In this document: positions 1-8,836 of the stretch, one piece after another
Layout: each line of letters opens with the position of its first letter
How positions within the stretch are numbered: position 1 is the stretch's first letter
DNA from: an uncultured Lachnospiraceae bacterium
Lineage (GTDB): Bacteria > Bacillota > Clostridia > Lachnospirales > Lachnospiraceae
Length of the DNA: 38,551 nt
Assembly: GCA_902797185.1 (NCBI GenBank)
Contig: CADBRV010000077.1
Location: forward strand, 1-38,551
Direction: 5' to 3'
Translations under genes and position numbers: made by a program
Notes under the pieces: generated by a model
Database searches by the model: none
What the model was told of the DNA's origin: nothing
Seen by the model: only the letters and a program-made list of their open reading frames with translations

Positions 1-1
1 G

Positions 2-58
2 GATTCCATCATCAATGCAAGGCTGTTTTTAATGGCTGGTACAATTGCAGGCATGTAA
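2..58 (+). CDS. C-terminal end of an unidentified protein (partial)
   Basis: The first 58 bases read as an open frame ending in TAA, with the residues DSIINARLFLMAGTIAGM before the stop. A strong intrinsic terminator begins eight bases later, which is where the end of a real plus-strand gene would put it. The piece is too short to name. The frame could be chance, but the stop-terminator spacing argues for a gene running in from outside the window. Confidence 0.45.
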   Translation, partial: DSIINARLFLMAGTIAGM

Positions 59-65
59 GGATAAG

Positions 66-99
66 AAAAGGATCGGGAAAACTTTTCCCGATCCTTTTT
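66..99. terminator. Bidirectional intrinsic terminator
   Basis: A near-perfect 16-bp inverted repeat (AAAAGGATCGGGAAAA and its complement) is centred on base 82. It ends in T5 on the plus strand and in a T-rich stretch on the minus strand. It can stop the gene entering from the left and the minus-strand MFS gene that ends at 157. Confidence 0.85.
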
Positions 100-156
100 G
101 GACCTTCTGAATCAAGATAAGCGCTAATGCAAAGATCAGTGCGAAAGGAAAGCGCT

Positions 157-1488
157 TTAGTGTTTTACTACCGTGGCGTCTTTCAGGGCAACCCTTTCCG
201 GGTCATAGGAACGGCGCAGGAGCAGGAACATCACCAATGCCGCGATTGCGCAGACCATGCAGATTATATAAACCGGGATAAAGGAACCGGTGGTTTCCTG
301 GATCTTCGTAAAGACATAAGTGGAAGGGCAGGAAACGATGATCATCAGCGGGTTTACGACTTTGTTGGCATACATGAACTGTTTCCTTCCATATACATAA
401 CCGAATACGGAGGGCTGCAGGTTCGGGATGCCGCCGGTGGCAAAGGCGATGCAGATGACCGCGATGACGATCAGCGGCATAAAGTGGGTCTTGATGGCCA
501 GGAACATGGAGAAGGACATAAAGAAATATGCCACAGACAGCCAGCGGCAGGCGATCGGCGTGCCGAACTTGTCATCAATCACGCCCCACAAATAGGAAAG
601 CCCGATCCCAAGGAGGGAAGAAGCGGTTAAAAACCAGACCGAGGTAGTTGGCTGTACGTGAAACTCCGTCATCATGGCTACCACAAAAAGGCTCATGAAA
701 CCGTTCATGACCCAGATCCAGGCGGCGGAGCCGATGGAAAGGAACCAGGTTTCCGGTGTTTTTAACAGTTTTTTCGTCGTCCAGATAGAAGGTTCTTCCC
801 GGCGCAGCACGGCGATTTCCTCATCGGAGCGGATGATACCGTCCGGATAGAGGGAAACGTCCTCCGGCCTGGTGCGGATCATGAAGTAGAAGGCGATGCC
901 CAGGATGATGATGACAATGCCCAGGATTGTCCAGATGGGGATGAAATTGTAGATTTCACCGGCATCCACATTCACATTGGGGTTGGTCAGGGCTACCAGG
1001 TGGATCAGGAAGTTCGGGAAGAAAGCGGTCCCTAAAGGCGCCGCCATGGTATAGATGCCCATGACCTTGCCCCTGGTGGAAATATACCAGTTGGTGACCA
1101 CGCCCTGGATAGCCAGGATCAAAAGACGGCCTGCGATATTGTTGACCATCATGGTGACAAACCATACCGGGAAATTTTTATCCCCGGTGAAACCCAGCAC
1201 GATGGTGCAGGCGCCGACAATGACCATGGTCAGGCTGCAGACAAAGCGGCTGTCCGCTTTTGCCATGATGGAAGCGCCGATATAAAGCACCGGGATGGCC
1301 AGGAAGCCGGAAATGGTGATGGGCAGCGTCATGTTGGACCTGGTCCATACCGTGCCGTCAATCGCTAGGTAGGTGTAATACGTGTTGTAGATATCCGAAA
1401 GCATTTCGGAGTAGATGAACTGCGCAATGAAGGCGGTCAGGATCAGCATGCCGCTCCACTTGCGGAATTCGGGTTGTTTTTGGCTCAT
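157..1488 (-). CDS. MFS transporter, oxalate/formate-antiporter-like (OFA) family
   Basis: A 443-residue polytopic membrane protein with about 12 hydrophobic segments. The central loop RTRPEDVSLYPDG resembles the interdomain motif of OFA-type MFS carriers, which exchange small organic anions across the cytoplasmic membrane. The ATG at 1488 is chosen because GAGGTG lies seven bases before it; the alternative GTG at 1497 would sit on top of that ribosome site. It is transcribed away from the GPH carrier and flavoenzyme at 1826-5314, so it may import the substrate or export the product of that pathway. The substrate cannot be read from the sequence. The family is fairly certain; the link to the flavoenzymes is inference from position. 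Confidence 0.85.
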   Translation of the reverse strand: MSQKQPEFRKWSGMLILTAFIAQFIYSEMLSDIYNTYYTYLAIDGTVWTRSNMTLPITISGFLAIPVLYIGASIMAKADSRFVCSLTMVIVGACTIVLGFTGDKNFPVWFVTMMVNNIAGRLLILAIQGVVTNWYISTRGKVMGIYTMAAPLGTAFFPNFLIHLVALTNPNVNVDAGEIYNFIPIWTILGIVIIILGIAFYFMIRTRPEDVSLYPDGIIRSDEEIAVLRREEPSIWTTKKLLKTPETWFLSIGSAAWIWVMNGFMSLFVVAMMTEFHVQPTTSVWFLTASSLLGIGLSYLWGVIDDKFGTPIACRWLSVAYFFMSFSMFLAIKTHFMPLIVIAVICIAFATGGIPNLQPSVFGYVYGRKQFMYANKVVNPLMIIVSCPSTYVFTKIQETTGSFIPVYIICMVCAIAALVMFLLLRRSYDPERVALKDATVVKH

Positions 1489-1825
1489 AACTTTCACCTC
1501 TCATTAAGATATCCAAGTGCCCATTCCGGACCCTGTCCCGGTAAGGGCTGAACCAAATTATACCATGCCAGTAGGAAAAGGACAAAAATAATTCAGCTAT
1601 AAATTTCACAAGAAAGCAGCTATTTATAATAGGAAAGAACGGGGTAAAAAAGCAGAATGCAGCAAAACAACCAAAAAAATCAAGAAAAACGGAAACATTG
1701 AGTATAGAATTTTCTATAAATTTCAAAAACAAGGATAGAGAAAGACTATCCTTTGTGCAAAATATATATGTTAAAATAACAACAGTTCCTGAAAAATTGT
1801 CAAAACATGAAAAGGGGGATTGTTT
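1489..1825. promoter_or_regulatory. Divergent intergenic region between MFS and GPH genes
   Basis: This 337-base AT-rich gap must hold promoters for both divergent genes. On the plus strand the stretch 1753-1780 has a TTGTGC hexamer followed by AT-rich sequence, but no pair of boxes with good spacing stands out. The clear element is the ribosome site AAAGGGGGA at 1811-1819, which sets the GPH start at 1826. I see no other gene, RNA or strong hairpin here. Confidence 0.4.
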
Positions 1826-3307
1826 ATGGCAGGAAAATCAAAGGCTGCCGCAAACGCGGCAGGGGTTCCTGATTATCAACAGGAATTCAGTAAACGTACG
1901 ATCAAGAACTACATTGCGTCGTTCTTGGCACCTATCGGCTTCCAAGGACTGAGTGCCATGCTGTTCAGTACTTACCTGGTATATGTTTATACCGAGTATC
2001 TCGGGGTAGGCGCTGCAGCGATTTCCACCGTTGTTTCCGTAGGCGTTATCGTAGATGCCATCACGGACTTTTTGATGGGCATGATTACCGACCGTGTCAT
2101 TACGAAATGGGGCAAAGCAAAACACTGGTTCCTCATCATGGCATTCCCGATCGGTATTTCCATGGCATTGATGTGGATGGTTCCGGCAACAGCAGGTTCC
2201 ACCATGAAACTGGTATATGCGTTTATCGTATATAACGTATTCTGTACACTGCTTACCGCCACCCGAGTACCGGGTGCCGCTATCCCGGCCCTTGTTACGG
2301 ATAGTACCAAGATCCGTGGCAACATGGGATGGATGTCCCAGATCGCTATGGCAGTTGGTGCTTCCGCAGTCGGCTGGATTGTAACCCCGATGCTGGATGC
2401 CCAGGGCGAGAGCCTTGCAACTTATCGTCTGATTTCAATTGTCTGCGCCGCAATCGCAACCGCATGCCTCTTCGTTACCGGTATTCTTCTTACCGAGCAG
2501 AGGGACAAGGCAGAATGGATGGAAGTTCGGAAAGATTATGCAAAGATGCATAATGACAAACACGAGTCCATGGGCGCGCAGATTGTCAACCTGTTCAAGA
2601 ACAGGTATTACATCCAGTACCTTATCATCAATGCCGTACAGGGCATGGGCATCTTCTTCGTATTCGGTGTATTGGCTTACTGGCTGAAATTCGTAGAAGG
2701 CGATATGTCCAAGATGGCGATTGTCTTCACCGCACTGAATATCCCGAACATCCTTGGTACCCTTGGATTCGCCATCCCGAACCGCTTCCTGAAACCGAAG
2801 CAGATCATGCTCCTTACCGTTGGCGGCCAGATGATCTTCGGTTACCTGATGTGGATCTTTGGCGCTAAATACTTTACGCTGATGATCATCGCACTTTGCA
2901 TTAAGACTGTCTTCGGTGGCATGAGCACCCCGATGGGCGGCATCTGGATCCCGATGGTTATCGACTATGGCGAATGGAAAACCGGTTCCCGCCAGGAAGG
3001 CCTTTGCAATGCCGGCGGTACCGTAATCAGCAAGATCGTAACCGCAATCGCAACCGCATCTGTAGGCTTCATCCTTGCAGCAAACGGATATTCCGGCGGT
3101 GGCTCCATCACCCAGCAGGGTATCAACGCCATCAACTTCCTGTTCTTCGGCGTACCGGCCATCAGCGTTACCATCGGCTTCGTCCTTTGGCTGTTCTGGG
3201 ATCTGACTCCGGAAAAGATGGACAAATACCGTGCAGAAGTAAAAGAACGTAAAGAAGCAGCACGTGCAGAACGTGTAGCAGCAGACGCTCCGGAAGAGAA
3301 AGAGTAA
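1826..3307 (+). CDS. GPH-family (MelB-like) cation symporter
   Basis: A 493-residue membrane carrier of the glycoside-pentoside-hexuronide:cation symporter family. The family signature is visible near residues 72-95: DAITDFLMGMITDR followed by WGKAKHWF, with the conserved acidic residues and the D-R pair between helices 2 and 3. Twelve hydrophobic segments and a charged Ala/Glu/Lys-rich tail follow. ATG 1826 is preferred over the TTG at 1820 because it lies eight bases after AAAGGGGGA. The stop codon is three bases before the next start, so carrier and flavoenzyme are translationally coupled and very probably act on the same compound. GPH relatives beside OYE-like reductases need not carry sugars; the substrate is open. 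Confidence 0.85.
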   Translation: MAGKSKAAANAAGVPDYQQEFSKRTIKNYIASFLAPIGFQGLSAMLFSTYLVYVYTEYLGVGAAAISTVVSVGVIVDAITDFLMGMITDRVITKWGKAKHWFLIMAFPIGISMALMWMVPATAGSTMKLVYAFIVYNVFCTLLTATRVPGAAIPALVTDSTKIRGNMGWMSQIAMAVGASAVGWIVTPMLDAQGESLATYRLISIVCAAIATACLFVTGILLTEQRDKAEWMEVRKDYAKMHNDKHESMGAQIVNLFKNRYYIQYLIINAVQGMGIFFVFGVLAYWLKFVEGDMSKMAIVFTALNIPNILGTLGFAIPNRFLKPKQIMLLTVGGQMIFGYLMWIFGAKYFTLMIIALCIKTVFGGMSTPMGGIWIPMVIDYGEWKTGSRQEGLCNAGGTVISKIVTAIATASVGFILAANGYSGGGSITQQGINAINFLFFGVPAISVTIGFVLWLFWDLTPEKMDKYRAEVKERKEAARAERVAADAPEEKE

Positions 3308-3310
3308 TCT

Positions 3311-5314
3311 ATGCAGAAATATGAGAAACTGCTCTCGCCAATCCAGGTGGGAAAACATATCTTAAAAGACCGTTTCTCTTATCCGAATGCATCCCCGCAT
3401 ACCCTGATGGGGCCGGAAACTTTTCCGGCCACAGGGTTCCGGGATTTCCACGTGAACCTGGCCAGGAACGGGGCCGCCATTGTCACCATCGCGGAATGGG
3501 ACGACCCCAGCCAGCACCAGGGTCCCTACCAATTGGACTTTACCCATATGCAGTCCTTTGACCCCAGGGACCCCAGCGTCCAGAATTATTATTCCCTGAT
3601 GGCGGAGGAGATCCATTTTTACGGGTCCAAGCTCTTTGCCAACCTCCAGGTGGAATGGCCGGAAGGCTATTCCCTTTACGGCGGTCCCAAGTTCGGGCCA
3701 GGCGCAAAGCCCGGAGAGATCGATGAGCCCATCCCGAAGGAGCAGATCCCGGATGTCATCGAGGAATTTTTGGACAAGGTCCAGCTCTATAAGAGCATGG
3801 GGTACGATGGTATGTCCATGCGATGTGATATGGACGTGCTGCAGAAGGGGCACCGTGACGATGAATACGACGGCGCTACCATCGAAGGAAGGACCCGCTT
3901 TATCCGCGAGATCTATGCAGCGGTAAAAAAGAGGTACGGTGACAAATTTATTACAGAAGCCACCGTTGCCTGGGAACAGCCCTGGGGCTATGGAAGGAAC
4001 ATGGGTCCGGGCGTAAACAGCGACCAGGTAGACGAGTTCTGCCACCTGATTGACCCATACGTGGATATTTTCCAGGTAAGGGAAAAAGACGGCTGCAGGT
4101 CCCACCCGACAGGGTTTAACTTTAAACAGGGGGACCACCCGGCGGTAGCTTTCTGTGAGAGGCTCAAAAAAGAAGGAATTACGGCACTGCTTGAACCCAT
4201 TGGAGGGTTCCAGGAGCCGGATGAAATGGAACAGATCCTGGAAGAAGGGAAATGCGACCTGTTTGGCGTTGCGCGTGCCTTCATGGCAGACCCGGATTAC
4301 CTGCAGAAGATGCTGGAAGGCCGGGGCGAGGATATCATCCCCTGCTTAAAGTGCAACAAATGCCATGGAACGCTGTTAGATGACCCGGATCCATGGATCA
4401 CAATGTGCTCGGTCAATCCCCGGCACGGACTGCAGCATGAGCTTGGGCGCATGGTCCATGAGACCACGCCGAAGAAAGTAGCCGTGATCGGAGGAGGATG
4501 CACCGGCATGAGGGCGGCCATCGAGGCAGCCCAAAGAGGGCACAAGGTCACGCTTTATGAACAAAGCGGCGTTTTAGGCGGCCAGCTCCTCCATGCGGAT
4601 TATTTTGATTTCAAATGGCCTATCAAAAATTATAAAGAGTGGCTGATTAGGACATTGAAAGAAGAAAATGTAACGGTCTGCATGAATACAAAAGCGACGC
4701 CGGAGCTCATCCGCAAGGAAGGGTTTGGCGCGGTCCTTGCTGCTACAGGCGCGGTCCCGAAGGTCCCGGAAAATATCGAAGGGCTCAGGGACAAGGATGG
4801 AAAAGTGCTCTATCCGACCTGCTGGGACATCTGGGGCAAAGAAAAAGAGCTTGGAAAACATGTCATCATTATCGGCGGCTCTGAGACGGGGATGGAAACA
4901 GCCATCTACCTTCTTCGTGCAGGACATAAGGTGACCATGCTGACCAGGCAGGATAAAGTAGCCCATGATGCTTCCAGGCTCCATAATATTACCATGTCCT
5001 TTGTAAAACAGGACGGCCCGACCACCGCGCATGAAGCGGCTGAGTGGGAACGTTACGATGAGTTTACCGGGATCGTATCCGTTACGACGAAAAAAGTCGA
5101 AGGGAATACGGTATCTTATGAAGATGAGGATGGGAACATGCATGCCCTTACGGGAGACAGCGTTGTCATCTGCGGCGGCGTAAAGCCTTTGACCGATGAG
5201 GCAATGGCTTTTGCAGGCACAGGAAGGCAGTTTTATCCCATCGGCGACTGCATCGGTGCAGGTAATATCCAAAGATGCACCAGGCAGGCATTCGCCAGGG
5301 CGGTCATCCTTTAA
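3311..5314 (+). CDS. OYE-like FMN/4Fe-4S/FAD reductase (BaiCD/BaiH, dienoyl-CoA reductase family), atypical active site
   Basis: A 667-residue three-part flavoenzyme: an FMN TIM barrel (about 1-340), a cysteine cluster C345-x2-C348-x2-C351-x14-C366 for an iron-sulfur centre, then an FAD dinucleotide fold (VAVIGGGCTGMRAA) and an NAD(P) fold (VIIIGGSETGMETA). Relatives reduce activated C=C bonds in dienoyl-CoAs, bile-acid intermediates and steroids. The barrel is odd: the usual H-x-x-HG-x-L-x-x-x-F-L ... N-x-R-x-D-x-x-GG stretch is replaced by MRCDMDVLQKGHRDDEYDGA, losing the customary histidines and the FL segment. It therefore probably has another substrate or chemistry than the paralogue at 6690. 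It is coupled to the GPH carrier upstream. Family certain, reaction unknown. Confidence 0.88.
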   Translation: MQKYEKLLSPIQVGKHILKDRFSYPNASPHTLMGPETFPATGFRDFHVNLARNGAAIVTIAEWDDPSQHQGPYQLDFTHMQSFDPRDPSVQNYYSLMAEEIHFYGSKLFANLQVEWPEGYSLYGGPKFGPGAKPGEIDEPIPKEQIPDVIEEFLDKVQLYKSMGYDGMSMRCDMDVLQKGHRDDEYDGATIEGRTRFIREIYAAVKKRYGDKFITEATVAWEQPWGYGRNMGPGVNSDQVDEFCHLIDPYVDIFQVREKDGCRSHPTGFNFKQGDHPAVAFCERLKKEGITALLEPIGGFQEPDEMEQILEEGKCDLFGVARAFMADPDYLQKMLEGRGEDIIPCLKCNKCHGTLLDDPDPWITMCSVNPRHGLQHELGRMVHETTPKKVAVIGGGCTGMRAAIEAAQRGHKVTLYEQSGVLGGQLLHADYFDFKWPIKNYKEWLIRTLKEENVTVCMNTKATPELIRKEGFGAVLAATGAVPKVPENIEGLRDKDGKVLYPTCWDIWGKEKELGKHVIIIGGSETGMETAIYLLRAGHKVTMLTRQDKVAHDASRLHNITMSFVKQDGPTTAHEAAEWERYDEFTGIVSVTTKKVEGNTVSYEDEDGNMHALTGDSVVICGGVKPLTDEAMAFAGTGRQFYPIGDCIGAGNIQRCTRQAFARAVIL

Positions 5315-5363
5315 AAACTTAATTACTACGATTACTCCATTGTGTGTTGATTGTCTTTCTTTT

Positions 5364-5405
5364 GGCAGGGCGGTTTGCAAATTGCAAACCGCCTTGCCAT
5401 TTTTT
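5364..5405 (+). terminator. Strong intrinsic terminator
   Basis: A 17-bp stem (GGCAGGGCGGTTTGCAA with its complement, one G-T pair) is followed by ATTTTTT. It closes the GPH-flavoenzyme operon 50 bases after its stop codon and separates it from the LysR gene. Confidence 0.9.
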
Positions 5406-5444
5406 GCATGTCTGCGTGTTCATTTTTGCATGCCTGCGTGTTCA
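5401..5444. repeat. 22-bp tandem repeat upstream of LysR gene
   Basis: Two adjacent 22-base units, TTTTTGCATG(T/C)CTGCGTGTTCA written in pieces, differ at one base. They lie between the operon terminator and the LysR promoter region, spaced two helical turns apart, so a regulator could bind the same face twice. Confidence 0.8.
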
Positions 5445-5469
5445 CAGAATCTTAAAAAACAACATCTGT

Positions 5470-5485
5470 TATAATTTGTTATAAT
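5470..5485 (+). promoter_or_regulatory. Candidate -10 elements for LysR gene
   Basis: Two perfect TATAAT hexamers lie at 5470-5475 and 5480-5485 inside a 10-base near-duplication. Matching -35 boxes are not obvious, so this promoter may depend on an activator, possibly at the adjacent 22-bp repeats. Confidence 0.5.
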
Positions 5486-5523
5486 ATAGAAGGTTTTAAA
5501 TGGGTAGTGGGGATGAGGCTACA

Positions 5524-6462
5524 ATGGAATTAAGGCAATTACGGTATTTTGTCATGTTAGGGACCAAGCTGAGCTTCAGCCGGGCGGCGGAACTGTTATA
5601 TATTACGCAGCCGACTTTGAGCCAGCAGATTTCGGCATTGGAGAGGGAACTGGGATGCCGCCTGGTGCTCAGGGAACGGCATGAAGTATCCCTTACTCCG
5701 GAGGGGAAGGCGTTCCTGGACGAGGCCAGGTTTTTGGTCAGCAAGGCGGATGAGCTCAAGCAGAACATGAGGAACCATGTCCAGGAAGAGGCACAGAAGA
5801 AAGAAGACTTTTTCGCGGGGATGAGCCCGGTTATTTCTTTTAATACAAGGGTCATGGCAGCCCTTGCCAAAGGGATTGATTCCTCAATCCGTGAAAAACC
5901 AGACTACCAATTCGTGTTCCGTACGGATGACGGGGAACTGGACCGGTTAGGGCGTTATGGGCTTTTTATCGCCGGGCATCGCAATATGAAACTGGAAAAA
6001 GCGGTTGGGATCCGGGAATACAAACTGGACCACTGTGACAACATCCTGGCGTACCATACCTGTACGACGGGGAAAAGCGTACGTCAGATGGTGGAGGAAA
6101 AAGGGATCGCGGTTGTGAAAACAGACGAGCAGGCCCTTACCCCGATTATCCGCTTTTTTGAGGGACAGCAGATGGAACCCAAACTAATGATGATGCCGGA
6201 CATGGAGACAGAGGTGCTGCAGGCCTGTTCCGGAATGGCCGTCGCTTTTGTCCCGAGGTCTGTTGCCGGGAAATTATTTTATGGAAATGATGTTGAATTT
6301 TATTCCCTCCCGAATGTAGATGAGGAAGAAGTCTGTACCTATGCTTACTGGGATAAAAATGCGGATGACATTATGGAAGTGTTCTGCAGGCATTACGAAG
6401 ATGCTTACAAGAAGATTTTAAAGGATGAGAAAATAGAGGTCCTTCCATATCCGGATAAATGA
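5524..6462 (+). CDS. LysR-type transcriptional regulator
   Basis: A 312-residue LysR regulator. The N-terminal winged helix-turn-helix (MELRQLRYF, then FSRAAELLYITQPTLSQQI) is canonical; the effector domain is divergent. ATG 5524 is chosen over the in-frame ATG at 5500 because LysR proteins typically begin MELRQLRYF and GGATGAGG lies just upstream. It sits between two flavoenzyme genes on the same strand and is the likely regulator of one or both, perhaps also of the carriers. The inducer is unknown. A 22-bp tandem repeat and duplicated -10 sequences precede it. Confidence 0.9.
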   Translation: MELRQLRYFVMLGTKLSFSRAAELLYITQPTLSQQISALERELGCRLVLRERHEVSLTPEGKAFLDEARFLVSKADELKQNMRNHVQEEAQKKEDFFAGMSPVISFNTRVMAALAKGIDSSIREKPDYQFVFRTDDGELDRLGRYGLFIAGHRNMKLEKAVGIREYKLDHCDNILAYHTCTTGKSVRQMVEEKGIAVVKTDEQALTPIIRFFEGQQMEPKLMMMPDMETEVLQACSGMAVAFVPRSVAGKLFYGNDVEFYSLPNVDEEEVCTYAYWDKNADDIMEVFCRHYEDAYKKILKDEKIEVLPYPDK

Positions 6463-6689
6463 CAGGAAGGCTTTTTCCCTTGCCCGTAGGAAGGACCCAA
6501 GGCCGATAACTCGCTATGGGAAGGATACATTTCATCAATTTAGATCACGGATATGCAGGGCGCCCGGCAATCCTTTGTCCCCAGGTGCTTTACAGGATAT
6601 AAATGTTATAAATAGGGAGAGGGTTCGACAATCCACTGAAAGCAAGGATCTTTGCCGGACCTGCATGAAAAAGAATAGAGAGGAACAGG

Positions 6690-8663
6690 ATGTATTCTGA
6701 AAAATATCCCCATATCTTTTCGCCGATCAAGATCGGCAATGTGGTTTTTAAAAACAGGATCTGGGCTGCCCCGGCAAGCCCCCACCGCTTATATGACAGG
6801 AGCCATTATCCGGACAAGGATGTAGAGGCTTATTACTACGAAAAAGCAAAGGGCGGGGCTGCCTGCATCACCTATTCCGCCCAGAATATGGATTTTGACA
6901 AGCCCTATGACCCGGTGCACGCGGATGAAAATATCCTTCTTCCGGAAAGCCAGCCTCATTTTTGCGAATTTACGGCCGGGATCCATGCCTGCGGCTCCAA
7001 GATTTCCTTAGAGCTTCTGGCATTTAATTACCATGGGTTTGATACAGACGGAAACCGGATCACTTATTCGGTAAACGGGGACCCAATGGAAGACGGGACG
7101 CCGACCGTCATGCTGGACCGCCCGGCTATGGAAAAAATTGCCGGGAAATATGCAGATGTGGCGGAAGCGGCAAAAAAATGCGGCTTTGACATGCTCTGCC
7201 TGCATGCGGGGCACGGCCTTTGCCTGAGCCTGTTTTTGGCGAAAGAATACAATAAAAGGACCGATGAATTCGGCGGCAGCATCGAAAACCGCATGCGTTT
7301 TATCAACATGATCCTGGATGCCATCCGCGGGCGGATTGGTGACAGCATGCCCATCGAGATGCGGATTTCCGGGGATGAGCTCTATAAGGACCCGTCCAAG
7401 GGCTACCATATCGAGGACTGCATTGAAATGATAAAACTGGTGCAGGATAAGATTGACCTGGTCCATGTGTCCGCCGGCATGTTCCATGCAGGTTCGGAGA
7501 ACATTACCCATCCCACTGAATTCCTGCCGGAGGGTGTCAATGCCCGGTTCGCGAGAGCAGTGAAGCAGTGTCCCGACATCCATATCCCGGTGCTGACGCT
7601 GGGCGCGTTCCAGCATCCTCGGGAAATCGAAAAAGCCCTTTCGGATGGGACCGCGGACGTGGTAGCCATGGCCAGGGGGCTGATTTCCGATCCGGAGAGG
7701 GTCAATAAATGGAGGGACGGGCGGGAGGAAGACTGCATCCCATGCCTTCGCTGCCTCCACTGCCTGGATTACAGGAGGATGCCCATCTTTTCCTGCACGG
7801 TAAATCCCACTGTGGGACGGGAATCCAGGCTTCCCTATTTCCAGACGCCGCCTACCCGCCGCAAGAAAGTGGTCATTGTGGGCGGAGGCCCTGCCGGTAT
7901 GCAGGCAGCGGTCACTTGTGCCAGGAGGGGGCACCGGGTCATCCTTCTGGAGAAGAAGGCGGAACTGGGGGGCAACCTGCTTTTTTCCAGGCAGGTCGCC
8001 TTTAAAAAGGTGCTTTCGGATTTTTTGGACTATCAGATCGGGCAGGTAAAAAAGCAGGATGAAATTTCGGTCTATCTGAAAACCAGGGCTGACCAGGAGG
8101 CCGTTGCGGATTTTCATCCGGACGTGGTGCTTTCCGCGGTAGGGGCATCTCCTATTATCCCTGATTTTGCATGTGACGGAAGAGGGAACATTATTACCGC
8201 CCAGGATGCGTATATTATGGAAAAAGACGGCGGAGACTTAGGCAAGATCTGCATTATCGGCGGCGGCCTGGTGGGCTGCGAGACGGCCCTGTACCTGGCG
8301 CTGGAAAGAGGCTATGCGGGAAAAGTTTCCCTGCTGGAAATGACAGGGGAAATCGGCACCGACGCCCATTACCTGGTACGGGATGCCATCAAGGAACGCA
8401 TGGATAAGACGGTCAAAGTCTTCTTAAACGCAAGATGTACTAAGATCCAGGAGAAAGAAGTTTCTTATCTGGACCAGGATCGGAATGAGAATGTGATAAA
8501 CGCGGACACCATCATCCTGGCCTGCGGCATGAAGCCGAAAGTCCAGGAAGCAGTGGCCTTTGCCAATATTGCGCCGGAATGGGAAGAGATCGGGGACTGT
8601 GCCACCGCCTCTAACCTGGAAATGGCGCTCCGAACGGGGTATGATGCCGCAAACAGGATTTAA
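6690..8663 (+). CDS. OYE-like FMN/4Fe-4S/FAD reductase (BaiCD / 2,4-dienoyl-CoA reductase family)
   Basis: A 657-residue paralogue of the enzyme at 3311, but with a conventional barrel: HAGHGLCLSLFL, then N-K-R-T-D-E-F-GG and ENRMRF near residues 173-205. Cysteines C352, C355, C358 and C369 form the iron-sulfur cluster motif. An FAD fold (VVIVGGGPAGMQAA) and an NAD(P)H fold (ICIIGGGLVGCETA) follow. Known relatives use NAD(P)H to saturate an enoyl or ketosteroid double bond, passing electrons FAD to FeS to FMN. The start follows AGAGAGGAAC. A 227-base gap separates it from the LysR gene. Substrate unassigned; bile-acid, steroid or plant-phenolic reduction are reasonable guesses for a gut anaerobe. 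Confidence 0.9.
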   Translation: MYSEKYPHIFSPIKIGNVVFKNRIWAAPASPHRLYDRSHYPDKDVEAYYYEKAKGGAACITYSAQNMDFDKPYDPVHADENILLPESQPHFCEFTAGIHACGSKISLELLAFNYHGFDTDGNRITYSVNGDPMEDGTPTVMLDRPAMEKIAGKYADVAEAAKKCGFDMLCLHAGHGLCLSLFLAKEYNKRTDEFGGSIENRMRFINMILDAIRGRIGDSMPIEMRISGDELYKDPSKGYHIEDCIEMIKLVQDKIDLVHVSAGMFHAGSENITHPTEFLPEGVNARFARAVKQCPDIHIPVLTLGAFQHPREIEKALSDGTADVVAMARGLISDPERVNKWRDGREEDCIPCLRCLHCLDYRRMPIFSCTVNPTVGRESRLPYFQTPPTRRKKVVIVGGGPAGMQAAVTCARRGHRVILLEKKAELGGNLLFSRQVAFKKVLSDFLDYQIGQVKKQDEISVYLKTRADQEAVADFHPDVVLSAVGASPIIPDFACDGRGNIITAQDAYIMEKDGGDLGKICIIGGGLVGCETALYLALERGYAGKVSLLEMTGEIGTDAHYLVRDAIKERMDKTVKVFLNARCTKIQEKEVSYLDQDRNENVINADTIILACGMKPKVQEAVAFANIAPEWEEIGDCATASNLEMALRTGYDAANRI

Positions 8664-8744
8664 TATATAAAAAAGATATCGTATATCACAGATCTATATT
8701 TTACAGAGATACTTGCCATTTGCTATCATCGATAACCGGAGTGC

Positions 8745-8812
8745 AGAAGGGACAGACGCCGCATTCCAAATCGTAAGGGATCCTCCCGCTGGAGCGGGTC
8801 CCTCCTTACGAT
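8745..8812 (+). repeat. Nested-palindrome element, short copy A
   Basis: The left end (GGACAGACGCCGCATTCC) is fused directly to the right-end hairpin ATCGTAAGG ... CCTTACGAT with an inner CCCGCT/AGCGGG stem. The middle modules are missing, apparently by recombination at the shared ATCGT. It ends 24 bases before the DUF1275 start codon and is likely in its 5' leader. Confidence 0.85.
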
Positions 8813-8836
8813 ACAGGTTGGCAAGGAGGAGGAAAA

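Noticed and set aside
2435-3358. 307-codon minus-strand frame over the GPH carrier
   Set aside because: Antisense shadow rich in His/Asp/Cys, with no start signals; the plus-strand carrier is certain.
7008-8117. 369-codon minus-strand frame across the second flavoenzyme
   Set aside because: It lies wholly inside a clear flavoenzyme gene on the other strand and has no recognisable domain.
3311-8663. Bilirubin reductase (BilR) among the OYE-like enzymes
   Set aside because: BilR is in this family, but the HGDR active-site motif reported for it is not visible in either enzyme here.
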